Positions 16,117-23,785 of a stretch of 39,532 bases of DNA are shown piece by piece. Positions within the stretch are counted from its first letter, which is position 1. Every line of letters starts with the position of its first letter. Below the pieces are notes generated by a model. That model was not told the DNA's origin. It saw only the letters and a list, made by a program, of their open reading frames with translations, and did not search any database. The translations under genes and the position numbers were made by a program. Where the stretch lies: contig RECD01000103.1 of NCBI GenBank assembly GCA_007694185.1, positions 1 to 39,532 of the forward strand. Reading direction: 5' to 3'. This DNA comes from Planctomycetaceae bacterium. Lineage in GTDB: Bacteria; Planctomycetota; Planctomycetia; Pirellulales; Pirellulaceae.

Positions 16117-16640
16117 GTCGTGGACTCCTGGAAGGTACTGGGATCTGGCAGTTTCGTTTTCGATTCGCCGCTAATCGATACCCAAAACCGTACCCCAGCG
16201 GAAGAACTGCGGAGCGTTTTTGACAACCGGTTTGAGGCGAAACGCCGTGGTCGGTTGGCAGACCCGCGTCGCGAAGTCTAGGTAGGATCGATCGTGAGCG
16301 GTCGCTCACGCCTCTGCGGAAGCGTCCGTCAAGCGGATTCGCGGAAGGGCGTCTTCGGAAACACCCGCCCTGAATCTGCGGAGACGTCCGCCCTGGGGAT
16401 GTCATCATCATATTGTCAAACCCCGTGGAGTCAAAGCCAGTCACGGTCAGGAGTGGCCAAAAGGTCAGGACTGGCCAAACGGGGCGGCGGCGAGGATGAT
16501 AGCGACTCGCGGTCCAGGCACTTGCCGATTGAAGGCGGTCTGCCGTGCCGGCCGCGACACCGCCAGCTAGCCTTGTCCGACTCACTTTTCCCGTCCCACG
16601 ACGGCACTATCCCCGCCACGCCCCTGCTCAACGGCGTCCG
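16117..16640. other. Divergent control region between tatA and the TRAP operon
   Basis: This 524-nt gap between divergent genes holds no supported gene. It contains a near-perfect 18-nt palindrome CGTGAGCGGTCGCTCACG (16293-16310) and an 18-nt tandem repeat (16445-16480). A more A+T-rich stretch (TCATCATCATATTGTC, 16400-16415) lies in between. Promoters for both tatA (minus) and the TRAP genes (plus) should be here, but I cannot place them with confidence. The open frame upstream of 16641 lacks family likeness. Confidence 0.45.
16445..16480 (+). promoter_or_regulatory. Two-unit 18-bp direct repeat, possible operator
   Basis: GGTCAGGAGTGGCCAAAA (16445-16462) is followed at once by GGTCAGGACTGGCCAAAC (16463-16480), differing at two of 18 positions. 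Each unit contains the palindromic TGGCCA. It lies 160 nt before the start of the TRAP binding-protein gene in the only region able to control that operon. Binding by a regulator is a guess; it may just be a short tandem duplication. Confidence 0.35.
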
Positions 16641-17786
16641 ATGGCTCGACCTTCCCGCCACGAATCGTTCCTGCCGATCGGTGCCCTCACCGGCGACTGG
16701 CCGGGGCTAGCCCGTCGCCAGATGCTGGGAAGGCTCGCCGCTTGCTTCATCGGCGGGACGATCGCGTCGACGTTGTCCGGTTGTGGGCAGGGACGGAGGG
16801 GCGAACTCCAGCGGCTTCGGTTGGGGCACGTCTACGAGGTCAACAGTCCCACCCAGCGGCTCGGGATGGACCGTTTGAACGACGTTTTAGCCGAATCGGG
16901 TGTGGGTTTGCGGGTCAGCGTCTATCCGGCGGCTCAGCTCGGCAATGAAGCCGAATTGTTGGAACAGTTGGTGGCGGGTGAAATCGACATGGCGATTTCG
17001 GGGCCGTCTTTTTTGGGGATGTGGCATCCGCCCGTGGGCGTCTTTGACGCCGCCTACGCCTTCCCCGATCTCGACCGGATGCTCGCCTTCGCCGACGGCC
17101 CGTTGATGGCGCCGCATTGGCAACGCCTCCGTGAATTGTACGGCGTGAGGGTGCTAGCTACCTGGGCCTATGGCGTTCGTCACCTGACCGCCAATCGGCC
17201 GATCCGGACCCCGGCTCAGTTGAAAGGGTTTCGGCTGCGGATGCCGGGTGCCCGGATATTTCAAGAATCGGGGGCGGCACTCGGAGCCAGCCCGATGCCG
17301 ATGGCCTTTTCGGAGGTCTACATGGCGCTCCAACAGGGCATCGCGGACGGCCAGGAAAACCCGATCCCGGTGATCGAGTCGATGGGGTTCTTGGAGGTGC
17401 AGAAGTTCCTGATCCTGACAGGACACATCCAGTCGTCGATTCAGATCCTGATCAACGAGCGGTCTTGGCAACGCCTCGCCGAAGCGAGCCGCACGGCGTT
17501 GGCGGCGGCGATCGAGCGGCTGGGTCAGGAAGTGCTGCGGGGGATCCGCCGCGAAGAGGCCGAATTGCTGGCGGCTTGGCAATCGGAAGGGAAAGTCACC
17601 ATCATCGCCGATGTCGACGAGGCCGCTTTTCGTCAGCACGCCGCCGAGCATTTCGGCCAAGGGTTCGATTTCAGCCCGCTGTATCGCGAGCTTGTCGCCG
17701 CCGATGAACCGGGCGTCGCGGCACCATCCGGCCCGCCCGCAAAACCTGAACTGCCGGCAACACCAGCCACGGGGGGGAGCCGATGA
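16641..17786 (+). CDS. dctP: TRAP transporter substrate-binding protein DctP, Tat-lipoprotein
   Basis: DctP-type proteins capture organic acids outside the membrane and pass them to the QM membrane subunits. The 381-residue product has a twin-arginine motif (LARRQMLGRL, RR at 25-26), a hydrophobic stretch and a lipobox STLSGC (C48). It is thus probably a Tat-exported lipoprotein rather than a free periplasmic one. Family marks are PAAQLGNEAELLEQLVAGEIDMA (about 96-118), the PAQLKGFRLRMPG segment (about 191-203) with the arginine that usually pairs with the ligand carboxylate, and the signature MAFSEVYMALQQGIADGQENP (about 221-241). I chose the ATG at 16641; the frame is open to 16545 without family likeness. 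The stop overlaps the start of the DctQ gene (ATGA). The ligand is unknown. Confidence 0.93.
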   Translation: MARPSRHESFLPIGALTGDWPGLARRQMLGRLAACFIGGTIASTLSGCGQGRRGELQRLRLGHVYEVNSPTQRLGMDRLNDVLAESGVGLRVSVYPAAQLGNEAELLEQLVAGEIDMAISGPSFLGMWHPPVGVFDAAYAFPDLDRMLAFADGPLMAPHWQRLRELYGVRVLATWAYGVRHLTANRPIRTPAQLKGFRLRMPGARIFQESGAALGASPMPMAFSEVYMALQQGIADGQENPIPVIESMGFLEVQKFLILTGHIQSSIQILINERSWQRLAEASRTALAAAIERLGQEVLRGIRREEAELLAAWQSEGKVTIIADVDEAAFRQHAAEHFGQGFDFSPLYRELVAADEPGVAAPSGPPAKPELPATPATGGSR

Positions 17787-18496
17787 GTTTCCGTCTGCGA
17801 GCAATCGCCGAAAAGTGGCTCGGCCGGTTGATCCGAGTCGAGCAGGGGATCGCGATCGGGTTGCTGGGCGTGATCCTCGTATCGATGGGGAGTCAGGTCG
17901 TCGCCCGTTACGTTTTTGGCAAGCCGCTTTCCTGGAGCGAAGAGGTCGCGAGGTTGGCGATGATTTGGTTGACGTTCACCGCCGCCGGTTTTGTTGCGGC
18001 CCGTAATCAACACATCGCGGTCGACCTGTTCGCGGGTAGGGAAGACGAACCCGAGGCGGCTGGTTCGGACGCGTCGGCCAAGGTCGCCGGGTCGGCCAAG
18101 GTCGCCGGGTCGGCCTCCGGTGTGGCGAGCAAAAGTGGTTGGCGTCGATGGTTGAGCTGGTTGCTCGATCCGCGGCTGACCTCAGCCTTGGTGTTGCTCA
18201 CCACGCTGACGTTGCTGATCGGCGGGGCGATGTTCGTCTGGCGAGTCCATCCGGTCGGCTCGCCCGGGACCGGCATTTCCAAAAGCGTTTGGTATGGCGC
18301 CGCCAGCTTCGGGTTAACGTTGATCTCGATCCACATGATCGCCGACCTGTTCGGGTGCAAGGTCGCGCGTGGCGTCGACCCCGATTTGCCAGCACCCACG
18401 GGACCGCCGGCGAGCCTCGGGGCGGACACCAGCGAGGTTCCCTTCTCGAGCGAGGTTCCGTCCGCCGGGAAGGCGGCGGGGGATGTCACGTCATGA
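17783..18496 (+). CDS. dctQ: TRAP transporter small permease DctQ
   Basis: The small membrane subunit has four helices and scaffolds the large permease and binding-protein docking. In this 237-residue protein helix 1 is at about 22-38, followed by the signature QVVARYVFGKPLSWSEEVAR (38-57). Helix 2 carries LAMIWLTFTAAGFVAARNQH. Helices 3 and 4 follow at about 133-155 and 172-190. Between helices 2 and 3 there is an unusually long hydrophilic loop (about 86-125) containing a duplicated SAKVAG unit made by an 18-nt tandem repeat (18073-18108). The C-terminus is a Pro/Ser-rich tail of about 45 residues. The ATG overlaps the dctP stop by 4 nt. Confidence 0.92.
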   Translation: MSFRLRAIAEKWLGRLIRVEQGIAIGLLGVILVSMGSQVVARYVFGKPLSWSEEVARLAMIWLTFTAAGFVAARNQHIAVDLFAGREDEPEAAGSDASAKVAGSAKVAGSASGVASKSGWRRWLSWLLDPRLTSALVLLTTLTLLIGGAMFVWRVHPVGSPGTGISKSVWYGAASFGLTLISIHMIADLFGCKVARGVDPDLPAPTGPPASLGADTSEVPFSSEVPSAGKAAGDVTS

Positions 18497-18506
18497 GGCT
18501 TACGCG

Positions 18507-19793
18507 ATGACGCTCCTGCTGCTGATGCTGGCGATGCTCGTGTTGCTCGCGATCCGGGTCCCGGTCGCGTTTGCGATGCTGCTGCCCTGTTTGGTTTATG
18601 TCCAATTCAGCGACGAGATCACGCTCGGCGTGGCGCTTCAGCGGGCGGTGGCCGGCGTCGACAGTTTCCCGTTGTTAGCCGTGCCTTTGTTCATCATGAC
18701 CGGTTTTCTGGCTAACGCCGCGGGGCTGGCTGACCGGTTGTTCCGGTTGCTGTTTTGGATGTTGGGGCGGGTTCCAGGCAGTTTGGCTTACGTCAACGTC
18801 ACCAGCAGCGTGCTGTTTTCTTGGATGAGCGGCGCGGCGATCGCGGACGCCGCGGGGTTGGGTTCGGTGCTGGTCCCGGCGATGCGTAAATCGGGATACG
18901 ACGCCGGCTTTTCGCTCGGTTTGACCGGGGCGTCCTCGATGATCGGGCCGATCATGCCGCCCAGCATCCCGGCGATCATCTACGCCGTGACCGCCGGGGT
19001 TTCGGTAGGTGCGCTGTTTTTCGCCGGTGTCATCCCGGCGATCGTGCTGGCCCTTACCCTCTGCGTCCATGTCTTCCTGCACGTCCGTCGCCACCCGCCG
19101 CGCAAGACGGCTGAAGGGATTGGCGGGGCGGCGGACAGCGGTTGGGCGGCGGTGACCGGGGCGTTGCCGGTGTTGTTCACCCCCGTGATCATTCTCGGCG
19201 GCATCCTGGGGGGCGTCTTCACGCCGACCGAAGCCGCGGCGGCGGCCGTGATGTACATGCTGTTTCTGGGCGTTTGCTACGGCACGCTGTCGCTGGCCGG
19301 CTTGAGTGACGTGTTGTTGCGAACCGCCACGACGACCGGCGTGATCATGCTGATCGTGGCCGCAGCCAGCCTGTTCGGGTGGGTGATCGCCCGCGAGCGA
19401 GGCCCGCAGATGGTCGCCGATGGGCTGCTGCGGCTGACCGACAACCCCTACCTGTTCCTGCTGCTGGTCAACCTCTTTCTGCTGGTCGTCGGCATGTTGT
19501 TGGAACCGACCGCGGCGCTGTTGATCTGCGTCCCGGTGCTACTGCCGGTAGCGTTGCAATTCCAGGTCGACCCGTTGCACCTCGGTGTGGTGATGATCCT
19601 GAACCTGGTGATCGGCCTGATCACCCCGCCGATCGGGCTCGTCTTGTACGTCCTCGGGTCGGTCACGGGGACGCCGATCGCGACGGTGATTCGGGGGATG
19701 GTCCCGTTCCTGTGGCCGCTGGGGTTCACGCTGTTGGTGGTCACGTTCGTGCCGGCGATCAGCCTTTGGTTGCCCCGTTGGTTGGGGATTTGA
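18507..19793 (+). CDS. dctM: TRAP transporter large permease DctM
   Basis: DctM is the transport channel of TRAP systems and couples solute uptake to a sodium gradient; it belongs to the ion-transporter superfamily. From this start the protein has 428 residues with about 12 hydrophobic segments. It shows the family's RVPVAFAMLLPCLVY start, SFPLLAVPLFIMTGFLANAAG, SGAAIADAAGLGSVLVPAM, GASSMIGPIMPPSIPAIIY, GGVFTPTEAAAAAVMY and NLVIGLITPPIGLVLYV. I chose the ATG at 18507, which has GAGG 8 nt upstream and gives the usual N-terminus (MTLLLLMLAM). The ATG at 18483 would overlap dctQ by 14 nt and is an alternative. The 3' end overlaps the 3' end of the opposing histidine kinase gene by 35 nt. Confidence 0.94.
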   Translation: MTLLLLMLAMLVLLAIRVPVAFAMLLPCLVYVQFSDEITLGVALQRAVAGVDSFPLLAVPLFIMTGFLANAAGLADRLFRLLFWMLGRVPGSLAYVNVTSSVLFSWMSGAAIADAAGLGSVLVPAMRKSGYDAGFSLGLTGASSMIGPIMPPSIPAIIYAVTAGVSVGALFFAGVIPAIVLALTLCVHVFLHVRRHPPRKTAEGIGGAADSGWAAVTGALPVLFTPVIILGGILGGVFTPTEAAAAAVMYMLFLGVCYGTLSLAGLSDVLLRTATTTGVIMLIVAAASLFGWVIARERGPQMVADGLLRLTDNPYLFLLLVNLFLLVVGMLLEPTAALLICVPVLLPVALQFQVDPLHLGVVMILNLVIGLITPPIGLVLYVLGSVTGTPIATVIRGMVPFLWPLGFTLLVVTFVPAISLWLPRWLGI

Positions 19794-21189
19794 TCGCTTC
19801 CGTCGGTTGGCGATGACCGCGAGGCAGCGACACGATCGCCTCCGTCCCGCTCTGGGGGAGTCGGCGAAAATCGAGCGTTCCGCCGAGTCGCGACACGACG
19901 TTGCGGGTCAGGAACAATCCCAAGCCCATCCCGCGTCCCGGTTCCTTGGTCGTGAAAAAGGGCTCGCCGGCCCGCCCCATCTCCTCATCGCTCATCCCTC
20001 GGCCGGTGTCGCGAATCCGGAATTCGACTCGTTCCGTGTCGACCGCCGTCTCGACCCGCACCCGGCCTCCTGGGCTACCGGCGTCCAGGCCGTTGTGGAT
20101 CAGGTTCCGGATCGCTTGTGCGACCGCTTCTTGGGGGATCCATAGCGGTTGGTTCTCGACCGCATCGGGGGCGTCCTCCACGTCGACATGATCCGGGTCA
20201 CGAACCCCTTCCAGGGCGCAATCCAGCAATTCGCCGACCGTCGTCTGGTCCCAGCGGTCGGCCATCGAATCGCCCACAGCGCCACGCATCCGGCGGAGGA
20301 TTTGGCGGCAGATGTCGAGTTGTTGGTCGATCAGCCGCACGTCTTGCCGGACCGACTCGGGGGTTTCGCAGTCCTGCAGGTGGCGTCCCAATTCGCGGGC
20401 GATGATGTCGATCGTCGACAGCGGGGTCGCCAACTCATGAGCCGCCCCGGCGGCGAGCGTCGTCAAACCCTCGAGTCGCAAAACCCGCTCGTTCTCCCCC
20501 CGAATCTGGCTCAGCAGCCGTTCGCTGCGAGTCAATTCGGCGGCGGTGCGGGTGACGAAGTGGGTGACCACCAGGGCGCAGGTGGCGTAGGCGACCAGTA
20601 GCGCGATCGTGTGGGGGGAAAAATCGGGTCGCCGTTGGGATTCGACCAGCCCTGCGATCGGAACGGACCAAAAAATCAGGGTCACGCAGCCGGCGATCGC
20701 CATGCCGGCGAGCAACCAAGCCCAACGCGGCTTCAGGATCACCCCGCCCACCGCCAAATTGACGAGATAAAAGAGGCTGAACGGGTTGTCGATGCCGCCG
20801 CTGAAGTAGAGCATCGCCGTCAGGGTCACCAGGTCCATGACCATCAACGCCGTGGCGATCCGGTCGGTAGCGGGCTCGCGGGTCGCGTCACCGGCCGTCA
20901 AAGCGGGGCTGACCGCCGACGCGGCGGGGGAGGATGCCCGGTCGGCCTCCGAGCCGGCTCGTCCCGACCGTTTGGCCCGCATCAGCCAGACGGAATAGAG
21001 GCTATTGCTGGCGGCGGTTAACGCGACCAAAGACAGCAGCGGCAGCCAGGGCAGCCGGTCACCGATGAACCAGAACGCGGCAAAAACCGTCACCAATTGG
21101 CCGACGACGGCGAACCAGCGAAGCCTCAGCAGCCAGGCACTCGTCCCCAGATGGACTGGGGCGATGAAAGAAGTTAGGACGGATGGCAT
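19759..21189 (-). CDS. RegB/PrrB-like redox-type sensor histidine kinase
   Basis: The 476-residue kinase has a six-helix-type membrane sensor domain (about 18-215). This contains YFSGGIDNPFSLFYLVNLAV, which includes the GGxxNPF motif (131-137) that binds ubiquinone in RegB of purple bacteria. The H-box is AHELATPLSTI with the phosphorylated H251, close to the RegB form (HELGTPLATI). A cysteine at 294 (LDICRQILRRM), 43 residues after the histidine, is near where RegB has its redox-active Cys (40 residues after). The N-box (NLIHNGLDAG, 362-371), DTGRGM (394-399), the EPFFTTK F-box and GRGMGLGLFL complete the ATPase domain. A Ser/Ala-rich loop (about 75-108) is extra. No response-regulator gene is adjacent. 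A 73-codon gene lies 28 nt upstream and is probably co-transcribed. The gene faces dctM with a 35-nt tail overlap. Confidence 0.88.
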   Translation of the reverse strand: MPSVLTSFIAPVHLGTSAWLLRLRWFAVVGQLVTVFAAFWFIGDRLPWLPLLSLVALTAASNSLYSVWLMRAKRSGRAGSEADRASSPAASAVSPALTAGDATREPATDRIATALMVMDLVTLTAMLYFSGGIDNPFSLFYLVNLAVGGVILKPRWAWLLAGMAIAGCVTLIFWSVPIAGLVESQRRPDFSPHTIALLVAYATCALVVTHFVTRTAAELTRSERLLSQIRGENERVLRLEGLTTLAAGAAHELATPLSTIDIIARELGRHLQDCETPESVRQDVRLIDQQLDICRQILRRMRGAVGDSMADRWDQTTVGELLDCALEGVRDPDHVDVEDAPDAVENQPLWIPQEAVAQAIRNLIHNGLDAGSPGGRVRVETAVDTERVEFRIRDTGRGMSDEEMGRAGEPFFTTKEPGRGMGLGLFLTRNVVSRLGGTLDFRRLPQSGTEAIVSLPRGHRQPTEAIKSPTNGATKG

Positions 21190-21217
21190 CGAGTCAGATT
21201 AGCGAAAAAACCGGCGG

Positions 21218-21439
21218 CTAGCGTCGCAGGCTCTTCAGCAACGTGCGATTCGTCACAAACCGCTCCTGCTGTCGCTCCATCACCGCCAACTGCGCATCCA
21301 TCCACTCACCCAGCAACTCGGTCGCTTCGTGAGGGATCGAATCGGCCAATTCTCGCCATGCGACATCGGCCGCAGGCGTAGGCAGATCGAGATTCGGCGG
21401 CTTTTCTTCGTTGCCGTTGGGATTGCTCGAAGTCGTCAT
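21218..21439 (-). CDS. Small hypothetical protein upstream of the RegB-like kinase
   Basis: This 73-residue protein is of unknown family. It has a Pro/Asn-rich start (TTSSNPNGNEEKPPNLDLP) and then a predicted helical part (AWRELADSIPHEATELLGEW, then MDAQLAVMERQQERFVTNRT) ending in LLKSLRR. There is no signal or membrane segment, so it is cytoplasmic. The ATG has CCGGAG about 10 nt upstream. It ends 28 nt before the histidine kinase start, so the two probably share a transcript. A helical accessory protein for the kinase is possible, but nothing in the sequence proves it. Confidence 0.6.
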   Translation of the reverse strand: MTTSSNPNGNEEKPPNLDLPTPAADVAWRELADSIPHEATELLGEWMDAQLAVMERQQERFVTNRTLLKSLRR

Positions 21440-22113
21440 CGTTGGCTACTCCGGAGGGGTTGGCCGGTCTGGTTCGGACAAAGAATCAACAGGGGTCGAT
21501 GGTCAAAGTTGTCTGCTCGTCCGCCGGTTCGACCGATCGGCAAAAAGCTCGCGATTCCACGGTGTCTCCGGGTTAGCCGTTCTGGCGCCCGAACTTTGCG
21601 TCAGTGACATTTCATAGTGCAATTCCGGTGCCGTGAGCCGGATAAACCGGTCGTTTTTGGCTTAAGTCGTTATTCATACAGCCTTTGAACTGAAAACAGC
21701 GGTCGGATCAAAATCGGGTTTCCGAGTCAGGGTGCCAAAATGCGTGCGGATTTGACGGATTCGCTGCCAGAAATCGATGCAGGCCTCGTGGGCAAGCGTC
21801 ACACCGACCGGGCACTCAATCCTCTTACGATGCACGATACACCGTTAATGGCACTTTAGCGAGACTTGAGTCCCCTTTGGTTATCAATGATACGTTTTTC
21901 GGTTCCCGTTTTATCGGTTCTGGGTGAGTTTTCCGGACGATTCCGGCGATTTTTCTGTTTTTATTTTCAAGATCGCTGATGGCCCAGCGAATAACAGCGT
22001 GAACGCCGAGCGGTTTTCGGGCAGTCCGTCAGCCGTCTCGGGATCCAGGCGAATCCCGGTTGGGGGCCTGATTGGCTGAGTTGCACAACGACGGATCCGA
22101 CAAGGGGAAGGCG
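21440..22113. other. Long A+T-richer divergent intergenic region
   Basis: These 674 nt between divergently read operons hold no supported gene. Composition is visibly more A+T rich than the flanking genes, especially 21600-21720 and 21880-21990 (for example TTTTTCTGTTTTTATTTTC). Promoters for the kinase pair (minus) and for the coiled-coil operon (plus) must lie here. A small hairpin GCCGG-ATAAA-CCGGT followed by TCGTTTTT (21637-21657) looks like a weak terminator or attenuator on the plus strand. A strong AAGGGGAAGG ribosome binding site (22102-22111) precedes the next gene. An unannotated small RNA or long leader is possible. Confidence 0.45.
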
Positions 22114-22923
22114 ATGTTAAGAAACATGTTTATGTTGGGGGGTGCCGCTGTGGTGCTCTCGGGAATGTCTTTGCTGACGCCGTTGGGGAGCTACGCTCGC
22201 TGCGGTGTCAATTGGTTGCGGTCCACCGCCAGCGAATCGGTGCCGCTGGAGTGGGAAATCAAGCGGGCCCGCCAGATGGTCAGCGACCTGCATCCGGAAA
22301 TCTCGCGGCACGCCAAGCTGATCGCACGCGAAAAGATCGAATTGGCGAAGTTGCAACGGCAGGCGGATCAGGCCGGCCAGTGGCTGGAGAAGTCGCAGGG
22401 CGAAGTGGAGCGTTTGACGGCCGATCTGAAGCGAGGCGACTCGAAGTACAGCTATGGCGGTCACACTTACACCGCCACGCAGGTTCGAGACGACTTGTCG
22501 GGACGATTTGAGCGTCACAAAACGCGACGCGAAACTTACGATCGGCTACAACAGATGGTAGCCGCCCGAGAAGCCTCGGTCCGTTCGGCGGGTGAACGTC
22601 TCGAAGCGATGCTGACGGCGAAAAACCAGCTGGAAGTGGAGATCGAGAACCTGCAGGCCCGCGTCGGATCGTTGCGAGTCGCCCAGACGGCGAGCGAGCT
22701 GAATCTGGACGACAGCCACCTGTCGCGGACCCGTGAGATGCTCGATGACATCGCTTCGCGGCTGGACGTGGAGGAAGAGGTCGCCCTGTCGGTGGTCCCG
22801 GCCCCCGGGGCGATCAATTTGGATACGCCGGACGGCGAAGAATTGCTGGATGTGATCTCGAGTTACTTCCAGGGTGAATCGCAAGACGTTCAGCTTTCGA
22901 TGAAAGCGATCTCGTTGGACTGA
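22114..22923 (+). CDS. Secreted or membrane-anchored coiled-coil protein
   Basis: The product has 269 residues and no family I can name. An N-terminal hydrophobic segment (MFMLGGAAVVLSGMSLL, about 5-21) is a signal or anchor. Long heptad-rich coiled coil follows: about 46-110 (IKRARQMVSDLHPEISRHAK, EKIELAKLQRQADQAGQWLE) and about 130-215. The coils are interrupted by a compact YGGHTYTATQV segment near 115-125. The C-terminus is acidic (DTPDGEELLDVISSYF). It probably stands in the periplasm or spans the envelope as a helical rod. I chose the ATG at 22114 because of the strong GGGGAAGG just before it; a TTG at 22072 is in frame but unlikely. It is first in a plus-strand series with the FHA-like and kinase genes, 79 nt before the next start. 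Confidence 0.8.
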   Translation: MLRNMFMLGGAAVVLSGMSLLTPLGSYARCGVNWLRSTASESVPLEWEIKRARQMVSDLHPEISRHAKLIAREKIELAKLQRQADQAGQWLEKSQGEVERLTADLKRGDSKYSYGGHTYTATQVRDDLSGRFERHKTRRETYDRLQQMVAAREASVRSAGERLEAMLTAKNQLEVEIENLQARVGSLRVAQTASELNLDDSHLSRTREMLDDIASRLDVEEEVALSVVPAPGAINLDTPDGEELLDVISSYFQGESQDVQLSMKAISLD

Positions 22924-23002
22924 TCTGACTGATTCTCCACTCCGATGACCGCGCCGGCGGGATTTTTCCCGCCGGCTGGAAGAAAACCGCTTGCGAAGTG
23001 TC

Positions 23003-23668
23003 ATGTTTACCGAACCCCTTACCGAACCGCTGGCGGAGACGATGGACGAGGAAGCTCGGACGCCATCCGCAGGCCGCTGGCGGTTGTGGATCGATCGCTG
23101 CGGTGGTTTTGACATTTGGCTTGGGGATCAATTGAGCATCGGCGGGTCGGGTGGCAGCACTCCGGCTGACTTCGCGATCCGTTGCGGCTGGCCAAATCCC
23201 GTCGCGGTGTTGATCCGATCGGCGAGTGGCGACTGGTTGTTGCCTGCGGAAGAGGTTGCCGAGACGAACGATTCTCATGGTGCCGAGACTGATCGTGGCC
23301 CCCAGCCGCTGTTGGCTGACCAAATCCTTGAGTTTCCTTGGTTGCCACCCGCACTGCGGACAGCCGCGTTTCCCAAGATTCGATATCGCCGACCGAGCCC
23401 GTTGAGTCGTTCGGCGGTGCTGATGGTGTTGCCGCCTCATCGGACGCTGGCGCCGACCGACGGGATGGTCCTGATGGACCAAACCCTGTTGCTCGGACCC
23501 GAACCGTTCAATCACGTCTGCACACCGGGACTTTCCTCCCAGCAGTGGGTCTTGTTCCGCCGCGCCGACCAATGGTGGATTCGCGGCCAATCGCTCGCCC
23601 CTCGTCCCTTGCTGATCGGCCAACGATGGCAGGCAGACGATTGGGCGTTGTCGATTCGGCCGGCATGA
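23003..23668 (+). CDS. Probable FHA-like protein next to a Ser/Thr kinase
   Basis: The product has 221 residues. Two stretches have the rhythm of FHA-type beta-sandwich domains, which bind phosphothreonine. The first, near 25-75, includes LWIDRCGGFDIWLGDQLSIGG and ADFAIR. The second, near 155-221, includes LMDQTLLLGPEPFNH, SSQQWVLFRRADQWWIRGQS and PLLIGQRWQADDW. Both have a glycine before a variable loop and a conserved-type W/L turn, but the canonical SxxH of FHA is not clear. The assignment is therefore tentative and leans on position directly before a Ser/Thr kinase, a common pairing. There is no signal peptide, so it is cytoplasmic. The ATG at 23003 is preferred over the TTG at 22991. Confidence 0.6.
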   Translation: MFTEPLTEPLAETMDEEARTPSAGRWRLWIDRCGGFDIWLGDQLSIGGSGGSTPADFAIRCGWPNPVAVLIRSASGDWLLPAEEVAETNDSHGAETDRGPQPLLADQILEFPWLPPALRTAAFPKIRYRRPSPLSRSAVLMVLPPHRTLAPTDGMVLMDQTLLLGPEPFNHVCTPGLSSQQWVLFRRADQWWIRGQSLAPRPLLIGQRWQADDWALSIRPA

Positions 23669-23785
23669 CCAAGGATGGTCGGTTCCGATAATTTTAATTT
23701 CCGTTTTTTCGCGCCCGTTCGCCCGACCTTGGCGGCCTACCTATCGGATCGATCGTCCGTCCACTCGAGGCCCGGAAGCTTGTCG

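Noticed and set aside
16294-16640. Open frames in the tatA/TRAP gap
   Set aside because: They read through the palindrome and tandem repeat and show no domain; treated as control region.
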